NCBI GenBank assembly: GCA_000831005.1
Contig: CP007152.1
Coordinates: 2,790,001-2,854,000 of the forward strand
Length of the DNA: 64,000 nt
Source of the DNA: Marinobacter salarius
GTDB lineage: Bacteria; Pseudomonadota; Gammaproteobacteria; Pseudomonadales; Oleiphilaceae
Direction of reading: 5' to 3'
The stretch's first letter is position 1; every line of letters begins with the position of its first letter. Positions 39,799 to 50,616 of the stretch are shown here, piece by piece. The translations under genes were made by a program, and so were the position numbers. The notes below the pieces were generated by a model. It had not been told where the DNA came from. It ran no database searches and saw only the letters and a program-made list of their open reading frames with translations.

Positions 39799-40872
39799 TT
39801 ACTGGTCGGGCGTTTCCACCAGCCTGGCACGAACCCTTGGTAGATGCGCCGGAAACTGCGCCTGTATAAAGGTGATCAACCCCTCGCGGATGGCGCAGCG
39901 GAGATTCCAGAGTGAGCTTGAGTCCCTGGCACTGAGCAGGAAGCGCACCTCGATATTGGCCTCGCCGGCTTCGGTCACCTGCACGATCTTGGTCTTCCCG
40001 TCCCAGTCCGGCGCCTGTTCCAGCAGCCTCTCAAACTCGGTTCGTAGTGGTTCGATAGGCATGGAATAATCGACGGTGATGAACACCGTTCCCATCATTT
40101 CGGTGTCGTTTCTCGACCAGTTCTGGAACGGGTTTTCGATAAACCATTGCAGCGGCACTACCAGCCGCCGCAAATCCCAGACCCTCAGCACCACGTAGGT
40201 GGCGGTGACTTCCTCCACCCAGCACCATTCGCCCTGTACATGCAGCACGTCATCGATGCGGAACGGTTGGGTGAGGGCGATCTGCATGCCCGCTAACAGG
40301 TTGCCCAACACCGGTTTGGCGGCGAAGCCGAGAATAATGCCGCCAATGCCCGCAGATGCCAGCAGGCTGCTGCCAAGATGACGAACCGGCTCGAACGTGA
40401 CCAGCGCGGCGCCCAGGCCCACGATGACGATGAGAATGTTCAGCACCCTCACCAGGAAGCGCGTTTGTGTCTCCACTTTGCGGGCGCGTTTCCACTGGCC
40501 TTCCAGGACTGGATTCAGAGAGACGATGACGTCGCCGATGGCTGACGTGCAGCGCACCAGCGCCCAGGTGACGGCCACAATCAGCAGCAGCGTGGCGGCG
40601 TGGCGGAAGTGGTTGATCAGAGGCAGGTCCTGGGACGCCGCTTCCAGGATGGCGTTGAGCACCACCAGGGTAATGGCAATGCCCAGAGCGGTTGATGAGG
40701 CATCCAGGAACAGGCGGGGAACTGTTTTGCTGCGGGTTAAGCGTTGAACCGTTGCCAGCAACCCCTTGTACACAAGAAAGGTGATAGCCATTGAGAGCAG
40801 GACGGTAACGCCCGGGTGCCACCAGGCTTCAAGGCCTGCCTTCAGCGTGTTCAGGGTTTCAAAATCAGTCAT
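39799..40872 (-). CDS. Mechanosensitive channel of the MscS family
   Basis: 357 aa with four or five N-terminal membrane helices. The pore helix GSSLLASAGIGGIILGFAAK (with PVLGNLLAGM following) is the MscS signature. A cytoplasmic beta domain follows (FRIDDVLHVQGEWCWVEEVT, VVPLQWFIENPFQNWSR) and a C-terminal alpha/beta domain. It releases solutes on hypo-osmotic shock. Length is intermediate between MscS (286 aa) and larger MscK-type proteins. Confidence 0.9.
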   Translation of the reverse strand: MTDFETLNTLKAGLEAWWHPGVTVLLSMAITFLVYKGLLATVQRLTRSKTVPRLFLDASSTALGIAITLVVLNAILEAASQDLPLINHFRHAATLLLIVAVTWALVRCTSAIGDVIVSLNPVLEGQWKRARKVETQTRFLVRVLNILIVIVGLGAALVTFEPVRHLGSSLLASAGIGGIILGFAAKPVLGNLLAGMQIALTQPFRIDDVLHVQGEWCWVEEVTATYVVLRVWDLRRLVVPLQWFIENPFQNWSRNDTEMMGTVFITVDYSMPIEPLRTEFERLLEQAPDWDGKTKIVQVTEAGEANIEVRFLLSARDSSSLWNLRCAIREGLITFIQAQFPAHLPRVRARLVETPDQ

Positions 40873-40984
40873 GGGCGATCGGCATTGAATCAGCGGGTGG
40901 GCCAGTCTGTTGTTGTCGTCAGTTTAAACTGCTTTTCAATGGCGTGATATGGTTGCGCTTCGTTCCTTGCTCCAAAATGCGTTT

Positions 40985-41825
40985 ATGAAACTGATCCTCA
41001 GCCGTAAAGGCTTTGATTCCTCCGCAGGCGGCTGTCCCAGCCCGGTGTTCCCTGACAGGTCTTTCTATACCCTGCCGATCCCGGACTCGCGTTCCCGGAT
41101 CACCTACCATGATATCCATCACGATGGTCTGAATGTTGGCAAGCTGGTGGCCGACCTGACCGGCAACCGGCGTGGTGGCGCCCGAAAGGCCCACCTCGAC
41201 CCGGACCTGATCGCTGACGCTTATCCCCGGGAAACCGGCTGGCGGCCCTGCCTGGGGCAAACCGGCGCCGCACAGGGGCACCTCCGTAAACAGCAGGTGG
41301 GTGGGGGATCTGTTCCTGTTTTTCGGTCTGTTTCGGGACGTGGAAAAACAGGGCAGACGTTGGCAGTTTGTAAAACAGGCCCGCCCGTTTCACGGGCTGT
41401 GGGGCTGGCTCCAGATTGGCGATGTTTACCGCATTGATGAGTTGTCGGATAGTGACCTGCGGTGGGCCCGCTACCATCCACACTTCCATGGTCAGCCAGA
41501 TGGTGGCAATACGCTCTATGTGGCCTCCGATGCCCTGCAGCTTGAGGGGCGATCAACCGGCCTTCCGGGTGCCGGGGTGTTTGGACGCCTGGAGGAGCGG
41601 CAACGCCTGACGGCACCGGATGCCGCTTCGACCACGCAATGGCGATTACCCGGGTGTTTCTATCCGGATTCGGCGGACACCGCGATGAGTTTTCACGGTA
41701 ACCTCGCCCGCTGGTCCCGGGACGGGGAATACTGCACTCTGAAAAGTGCCTCGCGGGGGCAGGAGTTTGTGCTGGATACTAGTGGGTGTCCGGGTGTTGT
41801 TTCGTGGTTGAGGGAGATTCTATGA
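40985..41825 (+). CDS. Nmad3-like (nucleotide modification associated domain 3) protein (frameshifted)
   Basis: About 280 aa after repair. MKLILSRKGFDSSAGGCPSP, ITYHDIHHDGLNVGKLV and HLDPDLIADAYPRETGWRP at the N-terminus, then DLFLFFGLFRDVEKQGRRWQ and GWLQIGDVYRIDELSD. This matches my recollection of the Nmad3 family, predicted from phage and bacterial contexts to act in DNA-base modification but without shown activity. The frame shifts near 41301 (net -2 or +1, restoring Q-V-G-V-G-D-L-F). Its stop overlaps the next start as ATGA. Confidence 0.7.
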
Positions 41826-42508
41826 AAGTGATGCTATTGGGTGCCACTGGCCTGACCGGTGGCCAGGTGCTAAAGGGTCTGCTGGCGCGGGAAGACGTGT
41901 CATCGGTCGTCGCGCCCGTGCGTCGAGCGTTGCCGCTGAACCATGAAAAACTGCATCAGCAGGAAGTGGATTTCGACCGCCTGGATGAACACAGTGATCT
42001 GTTCGCGGTGGATGCCATCGTCTGTTGCCTGGGCACCACCATCAAGAAGGCCGGCTCTCGCGAGCAGTTCCGTAAAGTGGACTACGGTTACCCGATGAAA
42101 GCGGCGGAGCTTGGCCGGGCAAACGGTGCGCAGGTATTCGTGCTGATGTCTGCCATTGCCTCCTCATCGTCTTCCACCGTTTTCTACAATCGGGTGAAGG
42201 GTGAACTGGAAGACGGCATAAAGTCGCTGGGCTATCCCTGCCTGTCCATCTACCAACCCAGTCTGCTGCTGGGCGAACGCAGCGAGCAGCGCACCGCCGA
42301 AGCACTGGGCATAAAAGCCATGCCTCTCATCAACCGGGCGTTGATCGGCCCACTGGAAAAGTTTCGCGGTATTGAGGCGGTCACCGTGGCCAGGGCAATG
42401 GTTAATGAGGTGTCGGCGCTTGCTCAGCAGGCGCCCGCGCAATCGGAGGTTCGGGTACACGAGTACCCGGACATCAAGGCGTTGGCTGCCCAGGATGTAG
42501 CATCCTGA
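41822..42508 (+). CDS. NAD(P)-binding Rossmann-fold protein (atypical SDR, TIP30-like)
   Basis: 228 aa with MKVMLLGATGLTGGQVLKGL, the GxxGxxG dinucleotide motif, at the N-terminus. AIVCCLGTTIKKAGS, FVLMSAIASSSSS and VFYNRVKGELEDGIK (YxxxK-like) follow. These are features of the atypical SDR/NAD(P)H-binding group near HTATIP2. Substrate unknown. It is translationally coupled to the Nmad3-like gene. Confidence 0.82.
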   Translation: MKVMLLGATGLTGGQVLKGLLAREDVSSVVAPVRRALPLNHEKLHQQEVDFDRLDEHSDLFAVDAIVCCLGTTIKKAGSREQFRKVDYGYPMKAAELGRANGAQVFVLMSAIASSSSSTVFYNRVKGELEDGIKSLGYPCLSIYQPSLLLGERSEQRTAEALGIKAMPLINRALIGPLEKFRGIEAVTVARAMVNEVSALAQQAPAQSEVRVHEYPDIKALAAQDVAS

Positions 42509-42511
42509 CAG

Positions 42512-43305
42512 TCAGGATCCGTGAAATTCAGGGGGGCGCTTGGCCAGGAACGCGGCGACGCCTTCTGCGAAATCCCCGGTCCGGGTCAGTTCCAGGAACG
42601 CTTCCTTTTCGGCTTCCAGTTGGGCAGCCAACTGATCGCCACAGGCTCCGTCCGTAAGCCGTCGAAAGGCACCGAAGGCTCGGGTGGGGCCATTCGCGAC
42701 GTTTCTCGTAATCTCAGTTACTCGTTTTTCAAAGTCGGCTTCCGTAACAGACTCGGTGATCATGCCCCAGTCCCTGGCTTCGGTCGCACTCAGGGTTCGG
42801 CCCAGCAGCATTAACTCGGCTGCCCGCCCAGCGCCGATCTTGTGGGCCAGGAACCAGCTACCACCACAGTCAGGAATGGCGCCAATGCCGTTGTAGGCCA
42901 GCAAGAACTTGGTGTCTTCCTGAGCAATGACAAGGTCCGCCATCAGTGCCAGGCTCAGCCCGGCACCAGCGGCAACCCCCTTGACCACCGCGATCACCGG
43001 GGCGTCCATGCTGCGCAACAGGAGGATGGCCGGGTTGACCGCACCCAGGATGGCGCTGACGGCTTTGCCCGCCTGTTCGGGAGAGCCGGTCATACTGGCG
43101 ATATCCCCGCCCGCCATAAAAGCGCGCCCGGAGCCGGTCAGAACGATGCATCGAAGGCCTGATCGGTCTTTCAGTGCCTGAGCCTCCGCGAGAAAGGCTT
43201 CTGCCATGGGCACACTGATTGCATTCAGGCTGCTGGCCGGTTGAAAGTCATCGTTGCGATGCCCGTATCGGCGTCGAATTCGGTGGTTACCAATGAGTCT
43301 GACAT
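42512..43305 (-). CDS. Enoyl-CoA hydratase/isomerase (frameshifted near the N-terminus)
   Basis: Crotonase-superfamily enzyme of about 264 aa. GSGRAFMAGGDIASMTG and VVKGVAAGAGLSLALMADL build the oxyanion hole; NGIGAIPDCGGSWFLAHKIG carries the usual catalytic region but with Asp-Cys-Gly-Gly. The start is ATG 43305 (MSDSLVTTE), from which the frame runs to FNRPAA; one base near 43232 joins it to SLNAISVPMAEAFL. Divergent from the ABC transporter genes. Substrate not predictable. Confidence 0.85.
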
Positions 43306-43552
43306 GGTGGATGTTTCTCTCATCGTAGTGGGCCATGGTTTCACTATTTGTTCAGCGCCCTTCGGTGTCTGACAGGTAACAGGTAGAAGGGTTTGCCCAA
43401 TGTTGCCTGAATGGACTACTTTTAATCTGGATCGGGGATCTCCCGATGACAAGAAAAAACAACAACGACAATCATCTTCGGGCGTGAGATGGGTACCAGC
43501 AGGGCGTGTTCGCGAGCCTGTCTGCCCGGCGCCAGGGGTGCCGGGAGGTAAT

Positions 43553-44367
43553 GTGAGCATCCTTGAGATCAGTAACCTGTCTCTCTCATTTGGTGGCGTC
43601 AAGGCGCTGCAGGATGTCAGTTTTCAGGTGCCTGAAAACACCGTCACGACCGTTATCGGCCCGAACGGTGCGGGCAAGACCTCGCTTTTTAACTGCATCT
43701 CCGGCTTTTACAAACCGCAGCAGGGCACCATTCGCTACCATGGCCAAGAGTTGCCGGGCAGTATCAAGCCGCCGAGGCGAGCCGCCCTTGGCCTTGCCCG
43801 AACCTTCCAGAACATAGCCCTGTTTCGGGGTATGACAGTACTCGACAACATCAAGCTTGGCGCCCATGTGCACATGAAGAGCGGACTGCTCAGTGCGCTG
43901 GTTTATTTCGGGCCGGCCGCCGGGAGGAAATGGCTGTTCGCAGGGAAGTGGAAGAGCGGATTATCGACTTCCTGGAAATCGATCATATACGACGCCAGCC
44001 GGTGGCCAGCCTCTCATACGGGCTTCAAAAACGGGTTGAGCTTGCCCGGGCCCTAGCCATGCAACCAAAGGTGCTGATGCTGGACGAACCGGTGGCCGGC
44101 ATGAATCGGGAAGAGAAAGAGGACATGGCCCGATTTATTCTGGATATCCGGGAAGAGTGGGGCATTACCGTGCTGATGGTAGAGCACGACATGGGCATGG
44201 TGATGGACATATCCGACCATATCGCGGTGCTGAATTTCGGCCAGGTTATTACCGAAGGCGTGCCGGCGGATGTTCAGAACAACCCCGAGGTGATCAAGGC
44301 TTATCTGGGCAACAGTGACATCGACAGTTTGCGAAGAAAGCTCAATCCAGAAGGGGAGGTTGCCTGA
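43553..44367 (+). CDS. livG: Branched-chain-type ABC transporter ATPase LivG (frameshifted)
   Basis: About 271 aa after repair. Walker A GPNGAGKTSLFNCISGF, LARTFQNIALFRGMTVLDN, signature LSYGLQKRVELARALAMQP, Walker B VLMLDEPVAGMN and the switch histidine VEHDMGMV. The start is GTG 43553 after GGGAGG. The frame breaks near 43917, where one C restores G-P-A-R-R-E-E-M-A. First gene of a six-gene operon; stop and livH start overlap as TGATG. Confidence 0.9.
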
Positions 44368-45243
44368 TGGATTGGTTGTTCTTTGGTGAAATCAGCCTCG
44401 CCGGTTTGGCCATGGGCGGGCTATACGCTTATCGCGCTGGGGTTTGTGATCATCTACAAGGCCACCCGGGTGATCAATTTTGCCATTGGCGAGATCATGA
44501 TGTTTGCCGCCTATCTGTTCCTGGCCTTTGCTGGTGGCATGGAGTTGTCACCATGGATTGCCCTGCCGCTGGCGGTGATCGGTGGCAGTATTCTGGGCGG
44601 TGTGATCGAGAAGACCATGATCCGGCCCATGCTGGGTGAGTCCCCCATCTCGGTGGTGATGGTCACCATCGGCATTGGCAGTATCCTTGTGGGCCTGGTG
44701 GAGTTCATCTGGACCGCCGATCCGCAGTTGTTGCCCCGTTTTCTGCCACGGGAGCCGGTGTTTATCGGCCCACTCTACCTCGCTCCAAAAATTGCCTACG
44801 GCTTTCTGATCGGTTCGGCCCTGCTCATTATTTATCTGCTTTATTTCCGCTTCTCCCGGGGTGGCGTGGCCCTGAGGGCAACGGCCTCGGATCAGGCGGC
44901 GGCCTATTCCATGGGCATTAACGTGCGCCGGGTATTCAACATGGCCTGGGTGTTTGGCTCTCTTGCGGCATCGTTGGCCGGTGTGTTGGTGGCCGCCACC
45001 GGCGGACTCAGTCCGCAGTTCGGGATCATTGGTCTGAGTGTGCTGGTGGTGGTGATCGTTGGCGGCCTGGACAGCATTCTCGGTGCCCTGGTGGCTGGCG
45101 TGTTCATCGGCTGGCTGGAAACGGTTGCGGGTGCTTATCTCGGAGGCGAGTACCGTATGCCGGCAACATTCCTGGTGCTGGCGGTGATCCTGGTTATCCG
45201 CCCCTATGGCCTTTTTGGCACCCACGAAATAGAGCGAGTGTAA
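44367..45243 (+). CDS. livH: Branched-chain-type ABC permease LivH (frameshifted)
   Basis: About 292 aa multi-pass permease: MDWLFFGEISLAGLAMGGL at the start, ALGFVIIYKATRVINFAIG, ALRATASDQAAAYSMGINV (the EAA-type loop) and VVVIVGGLDSILGALVAGV. The frame changes near 44427 (net -2, for instance loss of a GC pair from L-Y-A-L-I-A-L-G, or +1). Pairs with LivM. Confidence 0.9.
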
Positions 45244-45244
45244 G

Positions 45245-46288
45245 ATGCGCATCGGTGACGCGAAACAGAGTTACGAGGCCGATGAGGCAATCTGGACCAG
45301 CCAGACCCAAAAGCTGTGGCTGGGTCTTTTCCTGCTGATTCTTGTGGTGTTCCCGTTTGCCGTCGACTCTTACCTGCTGTACCTGGGCTGCCTGGTTGGT
45401 ATTGCCGTAATCAGCACCACCGGCCTGAACATCCTGACCGGCTTTACCGGGCTGATTTCCCTGGGGCAGGCCGGGTTCATGGGTGTTGGCGCCTACACGG
45501 TGGCCTGGCTGTCCATCAACACCGGCCTGCCGTTTCCGGTCACTCTGGTGCTGGCCGGGCTTATGGCTGCTGCCGTCGGGATTCTGGTGGGCCTGCCCTC
45601 ACTGCGGGTCAAAGGCCTGTATCTGGCCATCGCCACCCTGGCTGCGAGCGTATTCCTGCACTTCATTTTCGCCGAGTGGGAATCGGTAACCGGTGGCATG
45701 GGTGGCCTGAGCCTGGAGCCAGCGCACCTGTTCGGGCTGACGTTCCAGAGTGACTTCATGATGTATTTCATCATCGTGCCGCTGGCGGTGCTGATGGTGC
45801 TGGCGGCCCGGAATGTGTTCCGGACACGAATCGGCAGGGCCTTTATTGCCATTCGAGACCGGGATATTTCCGCCGAGATTCTCGGCATTAACCTTCTGCG
45901 CTACAAACTGATGTCGTTCGCGCTCAGCTCGTTCTACGCCGGCGTGGCCGGTGGCCTGTTTGCCTATTTCTACCGTGTGGTTACCCCGGAGAGCTTTCCG
46001 CTTTCCATGTCCATTTTCTATCTGGCGGCGGTGATCGTGGGGGGCATGGGCAATCTGTTGGGGGGCATCCTCGGTGCTGCTTTCATGACCCTGGTGCCGG
46101 AAGCGCTGAAACTGCTGACAGCGGCCCTGACGCCGTTCTACCCCAACGCGCCCGTGTTCATGTCGCCGATGCTGGAAATCATCTTTGGCGCCCTGATCGT
46201 GGGCTTCCTGATTTTTGAACCTCATGGGCTTGCGGAAATCTGGCACCGTATCCGTCGCTTTTTCCGCCTCTGGCCGTTCCGGAATTAA
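45245..46288 (+). CDS. livM: Branched-chain-type ABC permease LivM
   Basis: 347 aa, intact. Ten or so hydrophobic segments with TTGLNILTGFTGLISLGQAG, the strongly conserved LivM entry motif, and AIRDRDISAEILGINLLRYK, the cytoplasmic coupling loop; AAVIVGGMGNLLGGILGAAF follows. It starts 1 nt after the livH stop. Confidence 0.93.
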   Translation: MRIGDAKQSYEADEAIWTSQTQKLWLGLFLLILVVFPFAVDSYLLYLGCLVGIAVISTTGLNILTGFTGLISLGQAGFMGVGAYTVAWLSINTGLPFPVTLVLAGLMAAAVGILVGLPSLRVKGLYLAIATLAASVFLHFIFAEWESVTGGMGGLSLEPAHLFGLTFQSDFMMYFIIVPLAVLMVLAARNVFRTRIGRAFIAIRDRDISAEILGINLLRYKLMSFALSSFYAGVAGGLFAYFYRVVTPESFPLSMSIFYLAAVIVGGMGNLLGGILGAAFMTLVPEALKLLTAALTPFYPNAPVFMSPMLEIIFGALIVGFLIFEPHGLAEIWHRIRRFFRLWPFRN

Positions 46289-46341
46289 TGGTTCTCTCAC
46301 GGGAACCCGTGCAACACCAACAACAAGAAGCCGCAAGGAGA

Positions 46342-47555
46342 ATGAACATGTTCAGAAACATCCTCAAAAAAGGTCGCCGGCTTGCCGGGCTTGGTAGCCT
46401 GGTTGCTGCGCTGACAGTCGCCGCGCCGGTGATGTCACAGGACAAGGAGCCCGTCGTGTTTGGCGGCTCCATACCGCTCTCCGGCGTGTTTGCGTTTGCC
46501 GGTATTCACATCCACGCCGGTCTGACCGACTACACCAACTGGATCAACAGCCAGGGGGGCATCAATGGCCACCCGGTCGAGTATGTGATGGAAGACACCG
46601 CCTATGAGGTGGATCGTTCGGTGGCGGCCTTCAAGAAAATTTCCGGTAGCAGTTCCCCGGCTACCTATTACGGCGACAGCACCGGTTTCATGAAAGCCAT
46701 TGCCTCTGAGCTCAATAGCCAGGGCAATACTCTGATGAGCGGAGCCTCGTTCGCCACTGCGCTGACGGATAACGAGCAATACCCTTACCAGTTCATTCCC
46801 GGCCCGAACTACAGTCAGATGTTCGGCATCATTCTGGAGTACATTGCCACCCAGGGTGAAGGTGGTGATATGCCTACCGTGGCCTTTGTCTACAGTGATA
46901 CCGAATTCGGTAAGGACCCCATCGAAAACGGCAAAGCCGCGCGGGCGAGCTGGGCATCGAGGTTGTCGAGGAAATTGTGACCAAGCCCGGCAGTGTGGAT
47001 GTGTCCGCCGAGGTTTTGAAGCTTCGCCGGGTGCGACCGGACTTTGTGGTGTTTCATGGCTACGTACTGTCGCCGATCAACGAGTTCATGGTGCAGATGC
47101 GCCAGATGGGCCTCGATACCCAGTTCATGGGTACATTCTGGTCGTCGGACAAGTTGATCATCGACAAGATGGGCGCGGATGCCGATGGCTACATGGGCGT
47201 AATGCCCTACAACTATTACGACAGCGAGGAAAGCGGTCCCATGCTTGATGCCCTCCGGACTCAAGCGGAGAAGAGCGACCCGGAAGCGGGCTACCGTCCT
47301 ACCGGCTACATGCAGGGGTGGTTCAATGCCATGGTCTGGACAGAAGTGGTCAAGCGCACGCTCGATGCGGGGAAAGAACTGACCGGAGACAACATGGCGG
47401 AATCTCTTGCCTCGATTGAGGACTGGGATACTGGCGGCATTATCGGCATTCCGGTCACCGTGCGAAACATGTCCTTCCCGGTCGGCCGGATCTGGCGGGT
47501 GAATGCTGAAGAAGGTCGTTATGAGCCGGTATCGGACTGGATTCACCTCGACTGA
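46342..47555 (+). CDS. Periplasmic binding protein of the branched-chain-type importer (frameshifted)
   Basis: About 404 aa with a signal peptide (LVAALTVAAPVMSQ) and a Peripla_BP_6 domain: FGGSIPLSGVFAFAGIHIHA at the N-lobe, YYGDSTGFMKAIASELNSQG and RPTGYMQGWFNAMVWTEVVK. The ligand is not predictable; relatives bind amino acids, amides, aromatic acids or fatty acid-like compounds. The frame breaks near 46937, where one C restores K-A-R-A-G-E-L-G-I-E. Confidence 0.88.
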
Positions 47556-47563
47556 GGGGCTGT

Positions 47564-48373
47564 ATGGAAGCCTTACTGGAAATCGATAATATCGAGGTGG
47601 TCTACAACAAGTCGGTGCAGGTTCTTCGGGGCCTGTCGCTGCGGGTGCCGGAGGGCGCCATTGTGGCGCTCCTCGGTTCCAACGGTGCTGGCAAATCCAC
47701 CACGCTGAAGAGTGTCTCCGGCCTGCTGACCCTGGAAGACGGGGAGGTGACCGCCGGGGAAGTACGTTTCCGGGGCAGGGATGTAAAGGGTACGCCTCCC
47801 GAAAAACTGGTGCGTAACGGGCTCTTCCATGTCATGGAAGGCCGCCGTGTCTTTGAAGACCTCACGGTGGAGGAGAACCTGGTTGCCGCCACCTACGCAC
47901 TCAGTGGCAACAAGCCCTCGTTGAGTGACAGCTACGAGCTGGTCTATGACTATTTCCCGCGCCTCAGGGAACGCCGCAAGCAGTTGGCGGGTTACCTCTC
48001 CGGTGGCGAACAGCAGATGCTGGCTCTGGGCCGAGCGCTGATTGCCCAGCCGGACCTGATCATGCTTGATGAGCCCTCCCTGGGCCTGGCACCGCTGCTG
48101 GTGGAAGAGATTTTTACCATCGTGGCGCGGATCAACCGTGAACAGGGCACCGCGATTCTTCTGGTGGAGCAGAATGCGGCCGTGTCTCTGGCGATTGCCT
48201 CATACGGTTACATCATGGAGAACGGCAAAATCGTGATCGACGGGCCGGCAGACAAGCTCACGGCGAACGAGGACGTTCAGGAGTTCTACCTGGGTGTGGG
48301 TGGCAAGGAAGGTGAAGCCCGCAGTTACCGTGATATCAAGCACTATAAACGCCGTAAACGGTGGCTGTCATGA
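47564..48373 (+). CDS. livF: Branched-chain-type ABC transporter ATPase LivF
   Basis: 269 aa, intact. Walker A GSNGAGKSTTLKSVSGL, FHVMEGRRVFEDLTVEENL, signature LSGGEQQMLALGRALIAQP, Walker B LIMLDEPSLGLAPLLV and LVEQNAAVSL. The tail after residue ~240 (GEARSYRDIKHYKRRKRW) is longer than in E. coli LivF and basic. Its stop overlaps the next start as ATGA. Confidence 0.92.
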   Translation: MEALLEIDNIEVVYNKSVQVLRGLSLRVPEGAIVALLGSNGAGKSTTLKSVSGLLTLEDGEVTAGEVRFRGRDVKGTPPEKLVRNGLFHVMEGRRVFEDLTVEENLVAATYALSGNKPSLSDSYELVYDYFPRLRERRKQLAGYLSGGEQQMLALGRALIAQPDLIMLDEPSLGLAPLLVEEIFTIVARINREQGTAILLVEQNAAVSLAIASYGYIMENGKIVIDGPADKLTANEDVQEFYLGVGGKEGEARSYRDIKHYKRRKRWLS

Positions 48374-50171
48374 CAACACCTTCCCTACCTGATCTGACCC
48401 TGACCCAGATGCTGCGGGCCCATGCTCAAGAGCGGCCGGATGCCCTGGCCCTGCGTCAGAAAGACTTCGGTATCTGGCAGGCTTATTCCTGGCGGGACTA
48501 CTACAATCGCGCCCGGCATTTTGGTCTTGGCCTCCGCGCCATGGGGTTGGAGGAGGGCGGCCATGTGGCCATCATCTCGGAAAATCGGGTGGAGTGGGTG
48601 ATTGCCAGATGGGTATTGGCATGGTTCGGGGCATCTGTGTTGGGGTGTACCCGACCAGTCCCTGGAATGAAGTGGCCTACGTTCTCGAACACAGCGATGC
48701 AAGCATTGTGGTGTGTGAGGATCAGGAGCAGACCGACAAGGTGCTGGAAGCCTGGCCCCAACTGCCCCAATTGAAGCACACCATTGCCATTGATATGAAA
48801 GGCCTTCGCTACTATCCAGAGCCCCCGGCGGCGTTCGAGGACATTGAGGCCAGAGGCCGGGAGTATGAAAAAGACCATCCCGGACTGGTGGATGAATTGC
48901 TGGATGGCCAGCGGATGGATGACACCGCACTGATGATCTACACCTCCGGTTCCACCGGACGGCCGAAGGGCGCGATGATCAGTTGGGGCAATCTTCACGC
49001 TGCCGCTCCCGGTCTTATTGAATTGCTGCAGGCGGACGATCGCGGTTCTAGCCTTTCCTACCTGCCTCTGTGCCATGTGGCGGAGCAGGCGGTAACCAAC
49101 ATTGCGCCGGTTTACGCAGGCAGCTCCGTCAGCTTTGGCGAGAGCCTGCGGACCGTTCAGGAGGATTTGCGGGAAATTGCGCCGACCTTTTTCCTGGGCG
49201 TGCCCAGAATCTGGGAGAAGCTGCACTCCGCCATCTATATCAAGGTCCAGGAAACAGGGCGTTTCCGCCGGGCATTGTTCGATTGGGCCATCCGCGCGTG
49301 TTCGCCTATGGCGACCAAATCCCGGGCGCAGTGGAGCCTGAAAGAAAAAGGCCTGTACAGCCTCAGTTACTGGCTGGTGTTCCGGGCCCTGCAGAATTTC
49401 ATTGGCCTGCGCCGATGTACCATCGCGATGACCGGAGCGGCCCCCATTTCCACCGGGATTCTGGAATTCTTCCGGACCATTGGTGTTCCGCTGCTGGAAG
49501 TCTATGGCCAGACGGAAAGTACCGGCGTGGCAACCGCACAGCCGGTGGATGACGTGAAGCTGGGAACCGTGGGTGTCGCGATCGCCGGCGTTGAGGTCAA
49601 ACTCGGTGATCAGAACGAGATCATTATGCGCGGTGGCAGCATGTTCAAGGGCTACTACAAGAGCGACGCGGCGACTGCTTCTACCCTGAAAGACGGCTGG
49701 CTGCATACCGGCGACGTAGGCGAGTGGCGGAATGGCCAGCTCAAGATTGTCGACCGGCTGAAAGACATCATGATCACCGCCGGCGGCAAGAACCTGTCGC
49801 CGACGGAGATTGAGAACACCATCAAGGCCAGCCCCTATATCAAGGAATGCATTGTGATCGGTGAGGCCCGGAAATACGTTTCCGCCCTGATACAGATCGA
49901 TTTTGACACGGTGGCCAAGTGGGCCGAACAGCAACGGATTGCCTATACCACCTTCCGCAGCCTGACAGAACAGCAGCGGGTGAACGAACTGATCCAGGCC
50001 GAGGTGAGCAGGGGTAATGATCAGTTACCCCAAGTGGCACAGATCAAGCGTTTCCACCTGCTCACCAAAGAGCTCGACCATGACGACGATGAAGTGACAG
50101 CCACCATGAAGGTGCGCAGAAGCAACATCTATGAGAAGTATACGGATGTGATCGAGTCACTTTACGTTTGA
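48370..50171 (+). CDS. Long-chain-type AMP-forming acyl-CoA synthetase (frameshifted)
   Basis: About 600 aa FadD15-like synthetase. MIYTSGSTGRPKGAMISWG is the P-loop, SYLPLCHVAEQAVTNI, FLGVPRIWEKLHSAIYIKVQ and VYGQTESTGVATAQP follow, then GWLHTGDVGEWRNGQLKIVD and KDIMITAGGKNLSPTEIEN. The frame breaks near 48605, where one C restores V-I-A-Q-M-G-I-G-M. Coupled to livF by ATGA, so the imported ligand of the ABC system is probably a carboxylic acid that is activated on entry. Confidence 0.88.
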
Positions 50172-50500
50172 ACAAACCCGCGCTCTGCGACATGCCTCCA
50201 GCGCCTTGAGGCGTCGATTTTCAGTGGGAGATTGAGCGCCCACTGAATATCCGTCCTCTCGAAGCCGATGTCCGCCAGCATCTCGTCATCTTCCTTCAGC
50301 AAAGGCAGGAACAGGCGACGAAGATGGTGCCTGCGCCGGAAGATTCTGACCCAGAACTCAACCGTTGCCATGAACGCCAGTGGCGGGGTGGCCGGCATGT
50401 AAAGCTCCAGCTCCGGGGGCTTGGCGGGGGCGTCTGGACGAAGCTGGGGGCGGCGAAAATCCTGATAATGGCTCATCGTTTCAATCTCCAGTTCAGTCAT
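50162..50500 (-). CDS. DUF1127-containing small basic protein
   Basis: 112 aa. The C-terminal half has VRIFRRRHHLRRLFLPLLKE then DDEMLADIGFERTDIQWALN, the DUF1127 (YjiS-like) pattern of arginine-rich helix plus L-x-D-I-G. DUF1127 proteins are linked to phosphate and carbon regulation and RNA handling in alphaproteobacteria. Here it is convergent with the synthetase (10-nt overlap) and divergent from the LysR regulator, which may control it. An alternative start is ATG 50476. Confidence 0.75.
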   Translation of the reverse strand: MTELEIETMSHYQDFRRPQLRPDAPAKPPELELYMPATPPLAFMATVEFWVRIFRRRHHLRRLFLPLLKEDDEMLADIGFERTDIQWALNLPLKIDASRRWRHVAERGFVQT

Positions 50501-50616
50501 CAGTATGGGTGCCCTCGCGTGTTTGCGGGGGCATGGTTATCAGCATGCAACGTCACCTTTGATCAAACAAACGAAAAGATTTAACATCTGAGTTAAGAAA
50601 AATTGAAAGGTGGCTT

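Noticed and set aside
41100..41616. Overlapping minus-strand frames opposite the Nmad3-like gene
   Set aside because: Proline/arginine-rich shadows without motifs; the plus strand carries the conserved protein.
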